From: Komagataeibacter xylinus
Lineage (GTDB): Bacteria > Pseudomonadota > Alphaproteobacteria > Acetobacterales > Acetobacteraceae
DNA: 64,000 nt
Assembly: GCF_031081985.1 (NCBI RefSeq)
Contig: NZ_JARWSK010000005.1
Span: 247,967 to 311,966 of the forward strand
Reading direction: 5' to 3'
In this document: piece by piece, positions 20,305 to 30,027 of the stretch
Position numbering within the stretch: the first letter of the stretch is position 1
How the letters are laid out: the number at the start of each line of letters is the position of its first letter
Position numbers and translations under genes: made by a program
The notes under the pieces: generated by a model
What the model saw: only the letters and a program-made list of their open reading frames with translations
What the model was told of the DNA's origin: nothing
Database searches by the model: none

Positions 20305-21351
20305 TAGAGCACGTCCACGTTATTCCGGTTCATAGCCTGCGGCGGTGAAAAAGTTGGCACATTCGTCCGGAGTGAAATCATTCAGGACCGATCCGGCGGC
20401 GTCCCATAACGCTGTGACGGTTCTTGCTGCCTTGGCTCGTAAGAGGGCCTTGAACTTGGCGAACGCCATTTCGATCGGGTTGAAATCGGGACTATAGGGA
20501 GGCAGGAACATCATACATGCCCCCACTCGTTCGATGGCCTTTCGCGCTCCCGGAATCCTGTGAGCGGGCAGATTGTCCAGCACAACGATATCGCCCGGGC
20601 TCAGCGTCGGCACGAGAACATGCTCGACATAGGCCTGAAAAATCTCGCCGTTCATGGCGCCATCATGCACGAAGGGTGCGGTCATGCCCGTGAGGCGCAG
20701 GCCAGCGGTAAAAGTGGTGGTTTTCCAATGGCCATGAGGAACGCCAGCCCGACAGCGTTCTCCGCGTAAAGCGCGACCACGTAGGCGCGCCATCTTCGTG
20801 GAGAGGCTGGTTTCGTCGATGAAGACCAGGCGGTGCGGATCGAGGTCAGGCTGGCCGTCGAACCAGTCCTGCCGCCGTGTCAGCACATCTTCGCGCTCCT
20901 GCTCCAATGCATGTGCGGTCTTTTTTTGAATGTCCACCCGCGCTGCCGCAGCCATCGGCTGAGCATACTGCGGCCGATCCCGACGGACTGCTCACCCTGC
21001 AGGCGCGCCACCATCTCGTTGAGCGTGATATCTTTTTGCGCTTCGATCATGCCAACAATAAAGGCTTCATGCCCGTCCAGCCTCGAGCCGCGTGGCTTGC
21101 CCTGACGGCGCGCCGCCCGTTCGCCGCTTTCACGCTCGCGCCGAAGCCACCGGATCGCCGTCGAAATCCCGATCCCGAACCGCTTCGCTACTGAACGGGC
21201 TGACCCGCCCGCTGCGCCGGCTTCCAGAACGCGCACCCGAAGATCGTCACTCAATGCTCGCGCCATCACCATCTCCATCAATGGAAACGGTGAATCACAA
21301 TCCACGCTCCGCGTCATCCCCCACGATTCATAGTTCAGTGGACGCGCTCTA
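20305..21351 (-). mobile_element. IS630-family insertion sequence
   Basis: The element of about 1.05 kb is bounded by TA dinucleotides (20305-20306 and 21350-21351), the IS630 target duplication. Just inside are inverted repeats GAGCACGTCCAC (20307-20318) and GTGGACGCGCTC (21338-21349), 11 of 12 matching. It carries a two-frame transposase with an A7 slippery run. It inserted about 95 bp upstream of the traG start. Confidence 0.92.
20320..21266 (-). CDS. IS630-family transposase (two overlapping frames)
   Basis: The first frame starts at 21266 (MARALSDDLRVRVLEAGAAG) and encodes the HTH half (SARSVAKRFGIGISTAIRWL). The second frame, to 20320, encodes the DDE half with VFIDETSLSTKMARLRG, IVVLDNLPAHRIPG and PPYSPDFNPIEMAFAKFKAL, giving D, D and E. 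The frames overlap around a run of seven A on the coding strand (20937-20931), where -1 slippage would fuse them, as known for many IS630 elements. Both halves look intact, so the element may be active. Confidence 0.9.
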
Positions 21352-21542
21352 GCCAATACGATGGGGCAAGGCCGGAGTCGCTTCCGGGAGGAACAGACCC
21401 GTCGGTGATCACTGGACGTAGTATCTCGCCATCAGGCCGTTGGGGATATCTCCAAGGCACTGGTGCCGGGCGATGACTATGGCCCACCGCAGTTGTAAGA
21501 ATTCAAGATTCACCGGTTAGAACCCAGCAGCGCCAGGTGGCG

Positions 21543-22373
21543 TCAAGGGCGCTCCAGCACGAGCTGCGTTATCCTAGCGCGGCCTTCCCTTAGGTTTATG
21601 CCCAGATTGGCGACCAATTCCCCAAAGTCGGATCCCATCGCGACGTGAAGGCCCAGCGGCGGCGGCTCTCCCGCAGCTTGAGTTCGCGCCATTTGTTCCG
21701 CAAACCAGGACACGCCCGCATCAGTGCGGTCTTTACACTGGAGAACGCGAAACCCTTGATCATCCAGCAATGAATGCATGACCTCCGACGTCACAAGGAA
21801 GCTGGTGTCAGCATGGCGGGCCCAGGGCACAGGAAAATGCAGTGGTTCGCCATTCCCGACTACCACGTCGTAAACTGCAAACCGCCCGCCGCGGCGCAGC
21901 ACACGATAAGCCTCACGGTACATGCTCGGGCGGTCAGCGATGTTCATTGCCACATGTTGCGTCCATGCCACATCGAAGGTCTCGTCGCCGTAGGGCAGCA
22001 TCTCAGCGCGAGCAGTCTCGTACGTGACCTTCTCGGTTAGGGCCGCACGCGCCGCTAAGTAAGTTGCCGCTGCAACAAAGCTCGGACTTACATCGACGCC
22101 CGTCACGTGGCAGCCAAAGGTCGCCGCCAGATAGCGCGAGGGCCCACCAAGCCCAGACCCGATATCCAATACGCGCGACCCGGCTGAAATACCCGTCGCC
22201 AGGGCAAGCTCCACCGTCGCGTCGATCCCTCTGGTGTGAAACTGATCGAGAGGGGCAAGGTCCGCGAATGTGAGTAGTCTATCGTCGAGCCCAGCTTTCG
22301 TCAGCGCAGCGCGCAGACGATCTCTTAAATCGTGCTCCCCGTAATGCTGAACGACTTTTTGTGCCTGACTCAT
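21543..22373 (-). CDS. SAM-dependent methyltransferase, class I
   Basis: 276 residues. SAM-binding motif I is RVLDIGSGLGGPSRYLA (about residues 67-83), with VTGVDVSPSFVAAATYLA as motif II and FDVAWTQHVAMNIADRPSMY as the post-motif region. The fold resembles methyltransferase-11/UbiE- and sarcosine/dimethylglycine-type enzymes, but the substrate is not evident. It is divergent from the GST gene and sits right after the IS630 element as cargo. Confidence 0.85.
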   Translation of the reverse strand: MSQAQKVVQHYGEHDLRDRLRAALTKAGLDDRLLTFADLAPLDQFHTRGIDATVELALATGISAGSRVLDIGSGLGGPSRYLAATFGCHVTGVDVSPSFVAAATYLAARAALTEKVTYETARAEMLPYGDETFDVAWTQHVAMNIADRPSMYREAYRVLRRGGRFAVYDVVVGNGEPLHFPVPWARHADTSFLVTSEVMHSLLDDQGFRVLQCKDRTDAGVSWFAEQMARTQAAGEPPPLGLHVAMGSDFGELVANLGINLREGRARITQLVLERP

Positions 22374-22949
22374 CGTACATCCTCGCCATTAATTGGGGTA
22401 GTTCAGAAACCGTCGTCCGGCATCCCGTCTCCTCGAAAGCCGGCTATTGTTGTTGTTCAAGAATTTTCCTATCGATTACTGCAAACAATGCTTCATCCCT
22501 CGTTCCGCTTCTTGTTCCACATTTAGTTGGCAAGTGCCGTAACTAGTTCCATGTATGTGATTACGACCCGACAGATTAGCCTTCGCACTTCGCACGGCTA
22601 TCATCACGGCCCGATATGAGCCGGCCTCTGGTGCCAGTTAGATGTCGATAAGCATCGCAATTGCATATAGATGTCAAGCGACATATAAACAGGTGGAGAG
22701 CTTGAACGCAGCGGGAGCCAAGGCATGAACGTCACTAGGACTCACGTGCTGGAAAATCGCGACAACCTGGTCGATGCCGCGCGGGTGTGGTTGGCGGCGG
22801 GAGCGTTTGAGTGGTCAGGAATGCAAACCGTAGCCTTGCGAGCGAGATCCTTCGCATCATGGCGAGCACACTCGCATCCACAAGGTTACGCAATCGGGAC
22901 AGAGAGACCGAAAACCGCTGCGAATGCGACAAGTTGTAGGTGAACGGAC
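22374..22949. other. Intergenic stretch between divergent methyltransferase and GST genes
   Basis: About 575 bp. A 72-codon ORF at 22725-22943 begins MNVTRTHVLENRDNLVDAAR but resembles nothing I recognise and is probably a remnant. Otherwise only the two divergent promoters are expected here. I see no strong repeat or RNA. Confidence 0.4.
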
Positions 22950-23603
22950 GTGAACATGAACTTGAAGCGCTCGGACCTGACCCCAATCGAGCTTTACGGC
23001 GCCAACACTGGAAACTGCCTGCGTGTCTCCATCGCGCTCGAAGAGGCGGGCATCCCCTATATTGTGAAGCTCATGGATTTGCGCCGCGGCGATCAGCACA
23101 GGCCCGAGCATCTGGCGCGCAACCCGATGGGCCGAGTCCCTACGATCGTATCCCAAGATCGAGATGGGCAGACCCTGGTCTTATCGCAGTCAAATGCTAT
23201 TCTATTTTACATTTGCGATCTCACCCCCGGCGTATTGTTGCCGGTTGACGATATCATCGGGCGAGCACGTGTGCTGGAGCGCTTCTTTTTCGCACTCACC
23301 GACGTCATTGGCCCAAGTCATTCAGCTTTTGCACTGAGGCAGATCAATGCTGGAGATAGCAGCGCTGAGCGTCTTGATCGGCGTTCCGTCGAAGCATTGA
23401 CCCGAGCCGAAGCATTTCTAAAAGAAGCGCGCTTTATCGGTGGAGAAGACTTCACTCTCGCAGACATCGCTGCCTTCACAATCACCATCGCATTGCGCAG
23501 GCTGATAGACTGGCCCTCGCTGCCGCACATGCAGCGCTGGTTTGATGAATTGCACGCACGACCGTCAATAGCCAATGGATTGCGCGCATTCGGGCATCGT
23601 TGA
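22950..23603 (+). CDS. Glutathione S-transferase family protein
   Basis: 217 residues from a GTG at 22950 with AGGTGA six bases upstream; an ATG at 22956 is the alternative. The N-terminal thioredoxin-like domain shows IELYGANTGNCLRVSIALEE and a cis-Pro region GRVPTIVSQD, then LSQSNAILFYICD for the glutathione gamma-Glu site. A C-terminal helical domain contains FIGGEDFTLADIAAFTITIA with the N-capping box. The usual Ser or Cys catalytic position falls at N-T-G-N-C, as in beta/nu-class enzymes. A detoxification role is likely; the substrate is unknown. Confidence 0.88.
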   Translation: MNMNLKRSDLTPIELYGANTGNCLRVSIALEEAGIPYIVKLMDLRRGDQHRPEHLARNPMGRVPTIVSQDRDGQTLVLSQSNAILFYICDLTPGVLLPVDDIIGRARVLERFFFALTDVIGPSHSAFALRQINAGDSSAERLDRRSVEALTRAEAFLKEARFIGGEDFTLADIAAFTITIALRRLIDWPSLPHMQRWFDELHARPSIANGLRAFGHR

Positions 23604-23659
23604 GATGCAATAGCATCCGGCGAGACCGAAGCTGCTTGTGCTAGGAAAGAAGTGGTTCA

Positions 23660-24265
23660 GTGAAGAAGTCGAAGCAGGAAACGATATTGACTCGTGTTCG
23701 AATTGTCGAAGCGGCATCTTCGGAGTTTCGGCGCAACGGTATTGATCGCACTGGGCTGAACGAGTTGATGGCTGCCGCCGGGTTGACCCGTGGCGGCTTC
23801 TATCGCCATTTCTCTTCAAAAGATCAGCTTGTTTCCGAAGCCTATGGGCACGCCCTGCAGTCCCAACTTGATCGGATCGTGGCCCTCACTGCTGACGCCA
23901 AGCGAACGAAAGCCCTGCAAGCAGCCGTCGACATGTACCTGTCGAACGCACAGCGTGATGATCCGGCCACGAGCTGTCCCCTGGCGATGCTGGGCAGTGA
24001 GTTGCCCCGCTCCAGCGAAGATACCCGAAGCAAAGCAACCGAGGGAATCAGAAAGTTTTCGGAAATACTTGGGACCGCGTCGGGCGCTTCCACGGCTAAT
24101 GAAGCAATCAAAGCCGGTCTCCCATTATTGGCAACGCTCGTTGGAGCGCTAACGATGTCGCGTGTTGTCCTCGACGATCAACTCTCAGAGGAAATCATCA
24201 ACGAGGCGAAGAAAGCTGTTAGTGCTTACCAGCGCCGCAAGACGACCTTGGCAGACACAGTCTAA
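23660..24265 (+). CDS. TetR/AcrR family regulator
   Basis: 201 residues from a GTG at 23660. The HTH domain is RVRIVEAASSEFRRNGIDRT followed by GLNELMAAAGLTRGGFYRHF. The C-terminal domain contains CPLAMLGSELPRS, a pattern common in the TetR subgroup that controls detoxification or reductase genes. It follows the GST gene by 57 bp on the same strand, so it may be co-transcribed with and regulate it. Confidence 0.87.
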   Translation: MKKSKQETILTRVRIVEAASSEFRRNGIDRTGLNELMAAAGLTRGGFYRHFSSKDQLVSEAYGHALQSQLDRIVALTADAKRTKALQAAVDMYLSNAQRDDPATSCPLAMLGSELPRSSEDTRSKATEGIRKFSEILGTASGASTANEAIKAGLPLLATLVGALTMSRVVLDDQLSEEIINEAKKAVSAYQRRKTTLADTV

Positions 24266-24478
24266 GTTCCGGCGATGCAGACGGCAGAAAAGAAAGTGCC
24301 GTCACGACAGTCGCAGCGTTTTGCGACACGGCCCCTGTCCTTCCACCTATTGAATATATCCCTGATGCGGTGCCGCTCGCAATAAAGAATCTTGTCGTAA
24401 GGGACTTCGATGGTGCTCCTCGTTGGGAGCGCCGAAGCAGCACCACTTTTAGCAAGTGTAGCGCGAAACCCGTCCGAA

Positions 24479-25042
24479 CTACGACGCCAAGAGCTGCCTC
24501 CGTGTCGCAGCGAGAATCTCGTCCGACAATTCGCCATCATCGACCGAGCGCGCCAGGATCACGGCACCGACCATTGCCGCGGTAGTGAGGATCGCTTTCT
24601 CCCGGCGATCCCCGCCACCGCTCCATCGGAACCCCCTAGCGATACGCTCGATCACTTTGCCCAGATGCCGAGAAAGCGCCGGCTTGTCCGGCTCTCGCCG
24701 ACCAATTTCCACGGCTAGTGCGGCCATAGGGCATCCATTGCCCGCTCCATCGCGGTGCGCCCTGCTAAGATAGTTTTGCAGGAACGTCTCTTTTGCCGTC
24801 ACCGGATCAGCAAGCGCACGGGACAATGTTGCGTCAGCCTGATCCATCGCCTCCCGAATTGCTGCAGACGCCAATTCATCCTTGCTACCGAAGTGCGAGG
24901 GAAATGCACCGTGCGTCATGCCTGCGGCCTTCATCACCTCGCTCACACTCACGTCGTTGATCCCGCGCTGGCGGAACAACTCGGACGCAGCATTCAAGAG
25001 TCTCTGGTGTTTCGCAGCAGTCTCCTCGGCGGGGTAGCGCAT
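24479..25042 (-). CDS. TetR/AcrR family regulator, divergent from an SDR gene
   Basis: 187 residues. The HTH reads KHQRLLNAASELFRQRGIND then VSVSEVMKAAGMTHGAFPSH. The position usually occupied by Tyr in the recognition helix (GxFYxHF) is Pro here. The C-terminal half carries the same CPMAALAVEIGR-type block as the TetR at 23660. It is divergent from the SDR gene with two operator-like palindromes between them, so it most likely represses that gene and itself. Confidence 0.88.
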   Translation of the reverse strand: MRYPAEETAAKHQRLLNAASELFRQRGINDVSVSEVMKAAGMTHGAFPSHFGSKDELASAAIREAMDQADATLSRALADPVTAKETFLQNYLSRAHRDGAGNGCPMAALAVEIGRREPDKPALSRHLGKVIERIARGFRWSGGGDRREKAILTTAAMVGAVILARSVDDGELSDEILAATRRQLLAS

Positions 25043-25080
25043 TGGGTTTCAGTCTCCAGTCAACCATCTTGACAAGATAT

Positions 25081-25120
25081 ATGATGACCATCATGTTACG
25101 GCAAGCATGATGATCATCAT
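25081..25120. promoter_or_regulatory. Two palindromic operators between tetR and the SDR gene
   Basis: ATGATGACCATCAT (25081-25094) and ATGATGATCATCAT (25107-25120) are two near-identical 14-bp palindromes 26 bp apart, centre to centre. The second is fully self-complementary. They lie 38-78 nt from the tetR start and 69-109 nt from the SDR start, as expected for dimers of a TetR repressor on one face of the helix (about 2.5 turns). Binding is inferred. Confidence 0.7.
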
Positions 25121-25189
25121 AAATGAGCGCCGTCTTAAATCGCTCCGCTGATCGCCAGCGCTTGTCTCAAGCCGAGGAGTAGAACCGCG

Positions 25190-25897
25190 ATGAAGGTTAA
25201 TGGTGCAGTCGTTTTCGTCACGGGGGCCAACCGTGGTTTAGGTCTGGCGTTCGCCCGCCAGGCGCTCGCGCTCGGCGCCGCCAAAGTCTACGCGGGCACG
25301 CGGAATACCGCAGGCTTCGGCGAGCCTGGGCTTATTCCCATTGAGATCGACGTGACTGATCCTGGGTCAATCGCTCGGGCGGCAGAACAGGCCAAGGACG
25401 TGACCATCTTGGTCAACAATGCCGGCATCGCCGCAACCGTTCCAGACGCGCTCGACGACGCAGTCGAAGAACTTTCGCGGCGAATGTTCGAAGTAAACTA
25501 TTATGGCGTGATCCGCGTCACAAAGGCTTTCGCCCCCATTCTTGCGCGGAGCAGCGAGTCCGCGATTATCAATGTGCTTTCCAGTGCCACTTGGCTTCCC
25601 GTCCCGTTGCTTACGCCCTACTCGGCATCCAAAGCGGCAGCTTGGAGCTACGCGAACCACGTTCGCCTTGCCCTGAAACCGCAGAATACCTCGGTGCTCA
25701 GTCTCCATGTGCATTTCGTCGACACCGATCTCACCAAAGGCCTCAATATACCGAAGAGCGATCCGAACGACGTTGCCCGCCGCACTTTCGAGGCGCTCGA
25801 GGCTGGCAAGAGCGAGATCATGGCCGACGAGACCACACGCTTGCTCAAAGCGTCTCTTTCGGCTGAAAGACCAGGTTACATCGATCCCGACATGTGA
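25190..25897 (+). CDS. Short-chain dehydrogenase/reductase (SDR)
   Basis: 235 residues of classical SDR type. It shows the NAD(P)-binding TGANRGLG (about residues 11-18), ILVNNAGIA, the catalytic Ser in INVLSSATW and YSASK (Tyr and Lys, about 145-149). GAGGAG precedes the ATG. It is divergent from a TetR regulator with palindromic operators between. TetR-controlled SDRs of this type often reduce or detoxify reactive carbonyl compounds; the substrate is unknown. Confidence 0.92.
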   Translation: MKVNGAVVFVTGANRGLGLAFARQALALGAAKVYAGTRNTAGFGEPGLIPIEIDVTDPGSIARAAEQAKDVTILVNNAGIAATVPDALDDAVEELSRRMFEVNYYGVIRVTKAFAPILARSSESAIINVLSSATWLPVPLLTPYSASKAAAWSYANHVRLALKPQNTSVLSLHVHFVDTDLTKGLNIPKSDPNDVARRTFEALEAGKSEIMADETTRLLKASLSAERPGYIDPDM

Positions 25898-26012
25898 TCC
25901 GAGCCGTAGCTTGACTAGCAGATAGCCGTTGAGGACCGCCGGAACTGAACAAAGACGCACTCACTTTCGGGTGGCTTTCGGCGAACCGTAGTTCGTTCAA
26001 GAGGATTCACCC

Positions 26013-26696
26013 TTGAGTAAATTTGACTCGCTCAACAATCCTGTCTGGAACGCCCTCAATACTATTCAGAGACCGCTTGCGCTGACATTCGGTCTTGCTG
26101 CGCGCTATCCGCATAATGTTTCCCCCCTTGCAGGACTGCAGAAATGCACGGCAGCGGCCTTTGCCGACTTGGCGCAATTGGTTTCGTGGGGCGAGAGCAT
26201 AGCACTGTTCACAACCACACCGCCCGAAGTGCCTTCAGGCTGGACGGTTGAACGAAGCCGTTGGATCGAACAAATGGTTTGCGAGAAGCCTCTCGCGACT
26301 GAACTCTGTGATCTGCTCGAACTCCAAGAAGAGGACGTGCCGGATATGCTGGCTCTTACGGCCGCCACAAAGCCAGGGCCATTCCTCGAAGCGACCATTC
26401 GAATGGGGCGCTATCGTGGCATTCGCTCTCATGCCGGCACACTACTTGCGATGGCCGGAGAGCGAGTTCGCCTCGGGAATTTCACGGAAATCAGCGCAGT
26501 TTGTACGACACCAGAAGCACGAGGTCGAGGATACGGTAGCGCTCTCGTTACTGCAGTCGCTTCTCGGAGTTTTGCCGACGGGATGACGCCGTTTCTCCAC
26601 GTTAAGACCGAGAACGGCGCAAAGCAGCTCTATGAGAAATTGGGCTTCCGCGTGCGGTGTTCCATCCGGCTGACTGTGCTTACAAGGGCCAACTGA
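26013..26696 (+). CDS. GNAT family N-acetyltransferase
   Basis: 227 residues from a TTG at 26013 with GAGG at 26001-26004. The C-terminal half is a GNAT/FR47-like domain: GERVRLGNFTEISAVCTTPE, then the acetyl-CoA loop ARGRGYGSALV (about residues 167-177) and FLHVKTENGAKQLYEKLGF. The N-terminal half (about 110 residues) lacks a motif I can name. The acetyl acceptor is unknown. It follows the SDR gene but has its own 115-bp leader. Confidence 0.85.
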   Translation: MSKFDSLNNPVWNALNTIQRPLALTFGLAARYPHNVSPLAGLQKCTAAAFADLAQLVSWGESIALFTTTPPEVPSGWTVERSRWIEQMVCEKPLATELCDLLELQEEDVPDMLALTAATKPGPFLEATIRMGRYRGIRSHAGTLLAMAGERVRLGNFTEISAVCTTPEARGRGYGSALVTAVASRSFADGMTPFLHVKTENGAKQLYEKLGFRVRCSIRLTVLTRAN

Positions 26697-26859
26697 GCGA
26701 ACAGACAAAAATCGCTGACCGCACGTGGCACTCGCAAAATTCGTGAACCTGCCTAGTCAAAGCTCAATGCCGAGACCCTAGCCCCCGAGGAATGCGAACA
26801 GGCGCGATAGCACGAGCGCAGAAGGGCTCCGGAGGTATTAATCGCTGAGCATCGTTCGG

Positions 26860-28365
26860 TCACCTCGATACGCACGCGTCGAATTGGCTCATCCGGTAGC
26901 GCACCGTGAAGATATCCGAAGCTGAAAGTATAGCACCGCGGCCCAGCGGACGTCCCTCCTGCCAGTTGGACAGTCCCAGTTCCGGTCTATCGAGCGCATA
27001 CTGACCGTCCGCCCAACGCGTAAACCCATCGCCAACAAACGGAGCGTCGACAGCATCATAAAACCAGTCTTGCGCGACCGAATCAGCGCTGATGAGGGAG
27101 ACGACGAAACGTGGCGCATAATTGTTGAACAGGTTGATCGCTTCATCCAGCCCTTCAACGACCACCAGAGAGATCTCCGGAGCGTCACTCCACTCCCATT
27201 CTGTTGGAAGTTTGGAAGCAGATATCAGCTCGGCGAATGGGCGCCTCCTAGTAATGTCATTAGTTGCAGATAGCGGCGAGCCCGAGAAGAGATCTTCCGG
27301 CAGATAGCTTTCGGAACCTTCGACGACGTGGATTCTAGCTCTAGTATCTCTACGTGCAGGGGCGAGCGATAACGTTTCGATCAGCATGGGTATCAACTCT
27401 GTCGCCTTCGACCTAACGACGCAGCAGACGTTTAGGGTGTTGCACACCTTCCGGTCGAGTGAGTTCTGGACGACAGCCCTGAAGCGGGCCGGATCAGCGT
27501 CATGATTCGCGACCAGCCATGCGCCGCCAGTCCCGTGAAGACTAGTAGGCACACCACTCTGCCGGGCGACGTCGCCAAGTCGCCTGACCACCTTGCCGGA
27601 GCCCCGCAAAACTGCGAGACCAAGTCGTCGGTCCGAAAGCAAAGCCCAAGTCGCGGCGTGGTTTTCGCTGTCGATCAGTCCAATAGCGCCACGCGGCAGA
27701 CCGCTATTGGCAAGGGCAGGCTCAATGATTTGGAACAGCAGGCATTCGGCCGTGGCGCGGGCGTCGTGGCCGAACTTGAGCAGAGCCACATTTCCGGTAC
27801 GCAGCACGCCGACTGCATCGATGATCACGCTTGGCCGTGCCTCAAAGACGAAGCCAACAACCCCAACGGGCTCGCGGGCGGCGTTGACGCGCCAACCATC
27901 GTGGAAATGCTCCTCCACGAGTCTCCCACGGCCTGCGTCCAGATTCGCCCACGAAAGCAGTCCACGGATCATGGCACTGCGCGATTTGTCTCCGAGTGCC
28001 AGTCGGTCGCTCAATCGACCTGCCGACGCGGCGCGAGCAAGATCGCGCGCGTTAGCGGCCAGGATGCGCTTCCAGATATCGTCATCTGCCAGCCTCGACG
28101 CCGCGTCATCGAAAAAGCTGTTGATCTGCGCGTCTGGGACTCTGGAGAACTCACGGAAGGCCCGAAGCGAATGCGCCATCGCGCGATCCACTTCCACGCG
28201 CACCTCGCGGGCGATGTGCATCAGTTCGCCGTCAGTCTGGTCAACGAGGAGAGCGTCGCCAGGCTTAAAAATCTCCGCCAATGCAGAAGATACGAGGGTA
28301 GCGCGATCACCGCCGAATGGGATAGGCATTCCTGCCGTCAAGCGCTCCAAGTGCATTCCCGACAT
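26860..28365 (-). CDS. ProA-like aldehyde dehydrogenase family protein
   Basis: 501 residues from the ATG at 28365, preceded by AGAGGAA. The core resembles gamma-glutamyl phosphate reductase (ProA): EPVGVVGFVFEARPSVIIDA, the nucleotide-binding GNVALLKFG, the catalytic Cys in LDRKVCNTLNVCCV, and a C-terminus with FVGDGFTRWADGQYALDRPE. ProA is usually ~420 residues; this has about 80 extra N-terminal residues and clear divergence, so it is a paralogue and not the housekeeping enzyme. It probably reduces or oxidises an acyl phosphate or semialdehyde. It follows the MFS gene in a marR-MFS-proA-like unit. Confidence 0.78.
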   Translation of the reverse strand: MSGMHLERLTAGMPIPFGGDRATLVSSALAEIFKPGDALLVDQTDGELMHIAREVRVEVDRAMAHSLRAFREFSRVPDAQINSFFDDAASRLADDDIWKRILAANARDLARAASAGRLSDRLALGDKSRSAMIRGLLSWANLDAGRGRLVEEHFHDGWRVNAAREPVGVVGFVFEARPSVIIDAVGVLRTGNVALLKFGHDARATAECLLFQIIEPALANSGLPRGAIGLIDSENHAATWALLSDRRLGLAVLRGSGKVVRRLGDVARQSGVPTSLHGTGGAWLVANHDADPARFRAVVQNSLDRKVCNTLNVCCVVRSKATELIPMLIETLSLAPARRDTRARIHVVEGSESYLPEDLFSGSPLSATNDITRRRPFAELISASKLPTEWEWSDAPEISLVVVEGLDEAINLFNNYAPRFVVSLISADSVAQDWFYDAVDAPFVGDGFTRWADGQYALDRPELGLSNWQEGRPLGRGAILSASDIFTVRYRMSQFDACVSR

Positions 28366-28452
28366 TATCGTTCCTCTCACTGTTGTCTCTGCCCGAAAGC
28401 CGAAACCCACGGCCTTGGACGCAAATACATTCGCAAGCCCCAATGGAGAGCG

Positions 28453-30012
28453 TCACCGAACCCCGTTGGCCGGCGAAACCACCACGTTCTTGGTCCGCGT
28501 CAAAATGAGCGTTAGGATGCAGCTCGCTGCAGCAACTGCGGCCGCGACGAGACTTACTGTCGCGAATCCGCCAGCGAAGGCTGCCTGGGCGGCGCGGTGA
28601 ACCCCGGATTGGAGCCCAGGGGGAACCGCACCGATGAAACCAGAGAGATCGCCGGAGGCGACCCGTTTGGCTGCGGCTGTCGCAAGGCGTGGATCAAGGC
28701 TCTGCACAGTAGCAGCAGCGGTAAACTCTCGGGAGACAGCCTTCGACAGGACTGCCCCCAGGCCCGCCACTCCGAGCAAGAGCCCGACGAAGCGGACTGT
28801 GGACGTTAGGCCAGACGCCATACCACCGCGCTGCGCGGGAACAGCTCCCTGCATGGCCTTCGTGGTCTCGCTGTTAAGCAATCCAGCGCCCGCACCCACG
28901 ACGAGCATGCCGGCAGCGAAGACAAGATATTTCACGCCAGCCCGCGCGAACTCGTAAAGAAGAATATCTCCGACGAACGTGGTGATCAACCCGATGGCGA
29001 GCAGCGAGCGCACTGAATGCCGGTTTGCCAGCCGCCCACCAAACCGGGGCGTTAAAAACATCGGCAGTGCAAAGGGCACCATGGCCAGACCCGCGGCGGC
29101 CGGCTCATAGCCGTAGGCGTTCTGGAGGAACATAGGTAGAAAGAAGATCATTACCTGAGCGCCACCAGCGTATCCGAGCATCGCGAAGACAGAGCCGAGG
29201 AAATCTCTTTGTGTAAAGAGAGCGAAATCGACCATCGGCCGCTCTTGCCGAAGCTCTACGAAAATGAACGCAGCCAGCAGGACGACGGCACCTACGAACC
29301 GGCACATGATGGACCGGCTGGCCCAACCGGCGGTGTTGCCGTCGATGAGGGCCCAGATCAATAGAAACAGCCCTGTGCTGAAGGTTACGATGCCGGCGAA
29401 ATCAAGACGTTTCGCTTCGTGGTCAGAGGATTCGGAAAGTATGTAGAAGGACACTGCAATCAGGATAGCGCAAATAGGCAGATTTATGAGAAAGGCCCAA
29501 CGCCATCCCGCTAGATTGGTAATGATTCCGCCAATAATGGGGCCGCTGGTGATGGCGATACCGATGCAGGAGCCCCAGAAGGCGTATGCCCTCGCTCGCT
29601 CCGATCCGTCGAACGTGTGATTAATGACGGCAAGTGCGGCGGTCAGCAGGAGGCTGGCCCCGACGCCCTGAAGCGCGCGAGCCAGATTCAGCATGATGGC
29701 CGATGTAGCCAGGCCACAAAGTCCAGAGGCCACCGCAAACACTGCCAGGCCAATAAGCACGGCGAGCTTGCGTCCGTGTCGGTCCGCATAGGACCCGGCC
29801 GCCATTAGAAGCGCCGCAAAGGTCAGTACGTAGGCGCTTACAACCCATTCGATATCTGTGAATGAAGCGTGAAGGGAGCGCGCTATTGCGGGTAGCGACA
29901 CTGCAACAATGTTCGAGTCCAGCATTATCATCGAACAAACAAGCGACGCCGTCGTAAGCACCAGGATCTTTTTCCTTTGGGCCACGGAGCCAACTTCACG
30001 CTGAGATGCCAT
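28453..30012 (-). CDS. MFS transporter, DHA2 (EmrB/QacA-like) family
   Basis: 519 residues with about 14 hydrophobic segments, the DHA2 drug:proton antiporter size. Diagnostic blocks are MIMLDSNIVAVSLPAIARSL in TM1, WVVSAYVLTFAALLMAAGSY, ADRHGRKLAVLIGLAVFAVA (motif A), and GSCIGIAITSGPIIGGIIT (motif C in TM5). It exports hydrophobic compounds. It follows marR by 15 nt on the same strand, so it is almost certainly the target of that repressor. Confidence 0.92.
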   Translation of the reverse strand: MASQREVGSVAQRKKILVLTTASLVCSMIMLDSNIVAVSLPAIARSLHASFTDIEWVVSAYVLTFAALLMAAGSYADRHGRKLAVLIGLAVFAVASGLCGLATSAIMLNLARALQGVGASLLLTAALAVINHTFDGSERARAYAFWGSCIGIAITSGPIIGGIITNLAGWRWAFLINLPICAILIAVSFYILSESSDHEAKRLDFAGIVTFSTGLFLLIWALIDGNTAGWASRSIMCRFVGAVVLLAAFIFVELRQERPMVDFALFTQRDFLGSVFAMLGYAGGAQVMIFFLPMFLQNAYGYEPAAAGLAMVPFALPMFLTPRFGGRLANRHSVRSLLAIGLITTFVGDILLYEFARAGVKYLVFAAGMLVVGAGAGLLNSETTKAMQGAVPAQRGGMASGLTSTVRFVGLLLGVAGLGAVLSKAVSREFTAAATVQSLDPRLATAAAKRVASGDLSGFIGAVPPGLQSGVHRAAQAAFAGGFATVSLVAAAVAAASCILTLILTRTKNVVVSPANGVR

Positions 30013-30027
30013 GATCGTACTGGCCTT

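Noticed and set aside
22725..22943. A 72-codon plus-strand frame before the GST gene
   Set aside because: It has an acceptable start but no recognisable family, odd composition and ends next to the GST ribosome-binding site; more likely a remnant or chance frame.
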